The notes under the pieces: model-generated
Told to the model about the DNA's origin: nothing
Databases searched by the model: none
The model's input: the letters and a program-made list of their open reading frames with translations, nothing else
NCBI GenBank assembly: GCA_021735285.1
Contig: JAIPHI010000115.1
Location: 1-9,082 of the forward strand
Direction of reading: 5' to 3'
DNA length: 9,082 nucleotides
From: Fidelibacterota bacterium
GTDB lineage: Bacteria > Fidelibacterota > UBA2242 > JAFGTP01
Shown here: piece by piece, positions 7,718 through 9,082 of the stretch
Layout: every line of letters starts with the position of its first letter
Position numbering within the stretch: the first letter of the stretch is position 1
Position numbers and translations under genes: made by a program

Positions 7718-7755
7718 TTCATACTTGAATTAAATAAAGAAACTATTTTCTTTTT
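7713..7755 (+). terminator. Tandem hairpins ending the membrane-protein gene
   Basis: TTTAATTCA (7713-7721) and TGAATTAAA (7726-7734) make a perfect 9-bp stem with a 4-base loop that includes the stop codon. Immediately after, AAAGAAA (7736-7742) and TTTCTTT (7747-7753) make a 7-bp stem with a 4-base loop, running into TT at 7754-7755. The stems hold few G-C pairs, so intrinsic termination would be weak, but the position between two genes of different composition fits a transcript end. A role in mRNA stability is an alternative. Confidence 0.4.
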
Positions 7756-7766
7756 ACTGAAAATTA

Positions 7767-7776
7767 AAGGCGGTGA
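7767..7776 (+). promoter_or_regulatory. Near-perfect Shine-Dalgarno that sets an ATT start
   Basis: AAGGCGGTGA differs at one base from AAGGAGGTGA, the full complement of the 16S rRNA tail. Its GGCGG core (7769-7773) is 6 bases before ATT 7780-7782, and no ATG, GTG or TTG in the right frame is nearby. The GTG inside it (7773-7775) opens a frame that stops after three codons. The site lies about 140 bases upstream of the first in-frame ATG (7918), too far to serve it. Confidence 0.7.
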
Positions 7777-7779
7777 AAA

Positions 7780-8952
7780 ATTAAGTTAAGAGCTAAACAC
7801 ATAGTTTTAATATTTCTTTTCTCCCTCCTAACTCTAACCGTTCCCGCACAACTGCTCATCGGCAATTCTTATTACAACCAACTTCATAAATACTTACAAA
7901 AGGCTGAAGATTCAATTATGGTTGCGATGTATTTTGTGATAATTGATGAGAATGACAGTTCTAATCCGGTTAATGTTTTGGTTGATGATTTGATTGCTGC
8001 TGAAAATAGAGGAGTAGATGTAAGAGTGGTATTGGAAGATTCGAAGTTTAAGGCAAGCCGGTTGGCTTATCGGAAGTTGAAAGATAACGGCATAGATGTT
8101 TATTTTGATACACCGAAAGAGTTATTGCATGTTAAAGGTGTGGCTATAGATGATAAGTATATTTTTATAGGTAGCGCTAATTGGTCAAGGGCGGCAATTG
8201 AAGATAACTATGAAGTTACTTACTTAGAAGAATCACCGGAAGACGCGATAGCTTTTAGGGAATACGTTGAAAGTATTCCAATTGCAGAAGGTGAGTTCTT
8301 TTTGCCGGCAAAAGAAGGCGTAGAGCTTTTATCAAGTTTTCTACTTTCTCCTGATTTGGGCCGGCAGCTTTTGAAGGCTCAAGCTTATAAACAGTTGGAT
8401 CTTTATTTATTATTATGCAAGATGCAAGAAAAAGAAGGTAAAGCTTATTTTGATATAGATTATGATTCTTTAGCTAAGAAAATAGGTTATAAAGCACCTG
8501 AAAATTTGCGAAAATACCGCAACGCTCATCATTACTATTATGAAAGAATACATCGGCTGCTCATTCCGCTTAAGAAGCATGGATTAATAGATTACAAAAA
8601 AGGAAAAGTAACCTTAAAAGCTAATATTAGTGATAAGCCAGATAAGGCTAAAATAATAATTCCCTATGAGTATTGGCAAGAAGGGTATTCTGATAAACTT
8701 TCAATGCGGGCAAAGTATCTGTATTTGATTTGTCTACATGAAGCAGCCCGCTCAACAAGATACCCACTGTGGTTTCGCAGCCAAAAAGATATGTCTAAGC
8801 TTTATGGGATAAGTGATACAACCATTTCATTAGGGATGCAGGAATTAGAGGATAAAGGATTAATTGAAATCATTCGCGATCCACCAACACCGCCAGATTT
8901 TTCAGATAGAAAGGCGAATGTTTATAAGATGATGTTGTTGGGTAAAGATTAA
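7780..8952 (+). CDS. Exported PLD-family protein with two winged-helix domains, ATT start
   Basis: The first in-frame ATG (7918) falls inside the PLD fold. The frame is open back to a TGA at 7774, and translating 7780-7917 gives a Sec-type signal: basic KLRAKH, a hydrophobic core (residues 8-21) and VPA|Q as a possible cleavage site, then NSYYNQLHKYLQKAEDSI, the usual first helix of PLD nucleases. With the Shine-Dalgarno at 7767-7776 this argues for a 390-residue protein starting at ATT. A complete HKD motif is present: His117, Lys119, Asp124, then GSAN 131-134. Only one copy exists, so activity would need a homodimer, as in Nuc or BfiI. Two winged-helix-like segments follow (about 206-286 and 306-385). 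The second (SQKDMSKLYGISDTTISLGM, then LEDKGLIEI) resembles MarR or plasmid-initiator helix-turn-helix domains. DNA-binding domains behind an export signal are odd. The substrate is unknown, probably DNA. Confidence 0.83.
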   Translation: MKLRAKHIVLIFLFSLLTLTVPAQLLIGNSYYNQLHKYLQKAEDSIMVAMYFVIIDENDSSNPVNVLVDDLIAAENRGVDVRVVLEDSKFKASRLAYRKLKDNGIDVYFDTPKELLHVKGVAIDDKYIFIGSANWSRAAIEDNYEVTYLEESPEDAIAFREYVESIPIAEGEFFLPAKEGVELLSSFLLSPDLGRQLLKAQAYKQLDLYLLLCKMQEKEGKAYFDIDYDSLAKKIGYKAPENLRKYRNAHHYYYERIHRLLIPLKKHGLIDYKKGKVTLKANISDKPDKAKIIIPYEYWQEGYSDKLSMRAKYLYLICLHEAARSTRYPLWFRSQKDMSKLYGISDTTISLGMQELEDKGLIEIIRDPPTPPDFSDRKANVYKMMLLGKD

Positions 8953-8972
8953 ACTTGGAATAAAAAATTATT

Positions 8973-8978
8973 TATAAT
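8973..8978 (+). promoter_or_regulatory. TATAAT -10-like box before the last gene
   Basis: A perfect TATAAT lies 12 bases before the ATG at 8991. The best -35-like hexamer, TTGGAA (8955-8960), is only 12 bases upstream of it, too close for normal spacing, so promoter function is doubtful. If used, the transcript would have a leader of only a few bases. Confidence 0.25.
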
Positions 8979-8990
8979 GAATATTTTCTA

Positions 8991-9082
8991 ATGAAAATCT
9001 ATTTTAAAATTAAAAATAAATTAAGAAGTTTTTATTGGGTAGAGTTAGGTAAAGATCACAGTGTGTATTTTGGAAGTGCAGC
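8991..9082 (+). CDS. Start of an unrecognised gene, cut by the right edge
   Basis: ATG 8991 opens a frame of 30 complete codons that runs off the window. The visible N-terminus is basic, then aromatic (MKIYFKIKNKLRSF, then YWVELGKDHSVYFGSA). It has no evident signal peptide or membrane segment. There is no strong Shine-Dalgarno; the start overlaps by one base the TAA of a four-codon ORF (MNIF, 8977-8991) that is probably meaningless. The gene lies 38 bases after the PLD gene on the same strand, so it may be cotranscribed with it. Too little is visible to assign a family. Confidence 0.5.
   Translation, partial: MKIYFKIKNKLRSFYWVELGKDHSVYFGSA

Noticed and set aside
191..8899. 11-bp direct repeat ACCGCCAGATT at 191-201 and 8889-8899 as possible insertion boundaries
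   Set aside because: Several exact 11-mers are expected by chance in 9 kb, and the right copy lies inside the coding sequence of an intact PLD gene, so it is not a credible attachment site or target duplication.
257..8952. DISARM system
   Set aside because: A helicase, an adenine methylase and PLD domains are present, but there is no drmA-like second helicase and no drmB (DUF1998) gene. The PLD in the defence pair is fused to the helicase.
7918..8952. PLD gene starting at ATG 7918
   Set aside because: This start falls inside the PLD fold, lacks a close Shine-Dalgarno, and ignores an open upstream frame that encodes a signal peptide and the first PLD helix behind a strong ribosome-binding site.
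8977..8991. Four-codon ORF (MNIF) overlapping the start of the last gene by one base
   Set aside because: Too short to judge and without a ribosome-binding site; an AT-rich spacer gives such ORFs by chance.

Overview
The window reads as bacterial DNA that is AT-rich and carries a two-gene, restriction-modification-like cassette between flanking genes of visibly higher GC. Sampled lines of the two large genes are about 27-30% G+C. The short zinc-ribbon gene at the left edge counts to about 42%, and sampled lines of the right-hand PLD gene lie at roughly 32-47%. Bacterial signals include Shine-Dalgarno sites, one of them (7767-7776) a single mismatch from the ideal anti-16S sequence, an extended -10 promoter, and a Sec-type signal sequence. 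I cannot name the host. No rRNA, tRNA, integrase, transposase, CRISPR array or attachment site was seen.

Layout, left to right, all genes on the + strand. (1) 1-191: 3' part or whole of a small four-cysteine zinc-ribbon protein, running off the left edge. (2) 192-256: an intergenic control region with an extended -10 promoter, an inverted repeat over the promoter, and a 12-bp near-palindrome at the expected transcription start. (3) 257-3568: a large SNF2-type helicase with an N-terminal phospholipase-D-like nuclease domain. (4) 3565-7017: a large Eco57I-class N6-adenine DNA methyltransferase with its own probable target-recognition domain. It overlaps the helicase stop by four bases (ATGA). 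(5) 7018-7120: a hairpin-rich spacer. (6) 7121-7717: a small membrane-anchored beta-sandwich protein of unknown function. (7) 7718-7779: terminator-like hairpins, then a near-perfect Shine-Dalgarno. (8) 7780-8952: a secreted or membrane-anchored PLD-family protein with two C-terminal winged-helix domains. Its true start appears to be a rare ATT codon, 46 codons upstream of the first ATG. (9) 8991-9082: the first 30 codons of an unrecognised gene that runs off the right edge.

The helicase-nuclease and methyltransferase most likely work together as a defence system. The methyltransferase would mark host DNA through adenine methylation. The helicase would use ATP to move on unmodified foreign DNA, and its PLD domain would cut. 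This resembles a type ISP restriction enzyme split over two chains, with PLD in place of the usual Mrr-like nuclease, and has ingredients in common with DISARM, but no DISARM core drmA or drmB gene is present. Whether the membrane protein at 7121-7717 belongs to the system cannot be decided from this window. The PLD/winged-helix gene at the right has its own translation signals and higher GC, so it looks like a separate unit. All functions are inferred from motifs read by eye; no database search was possible.
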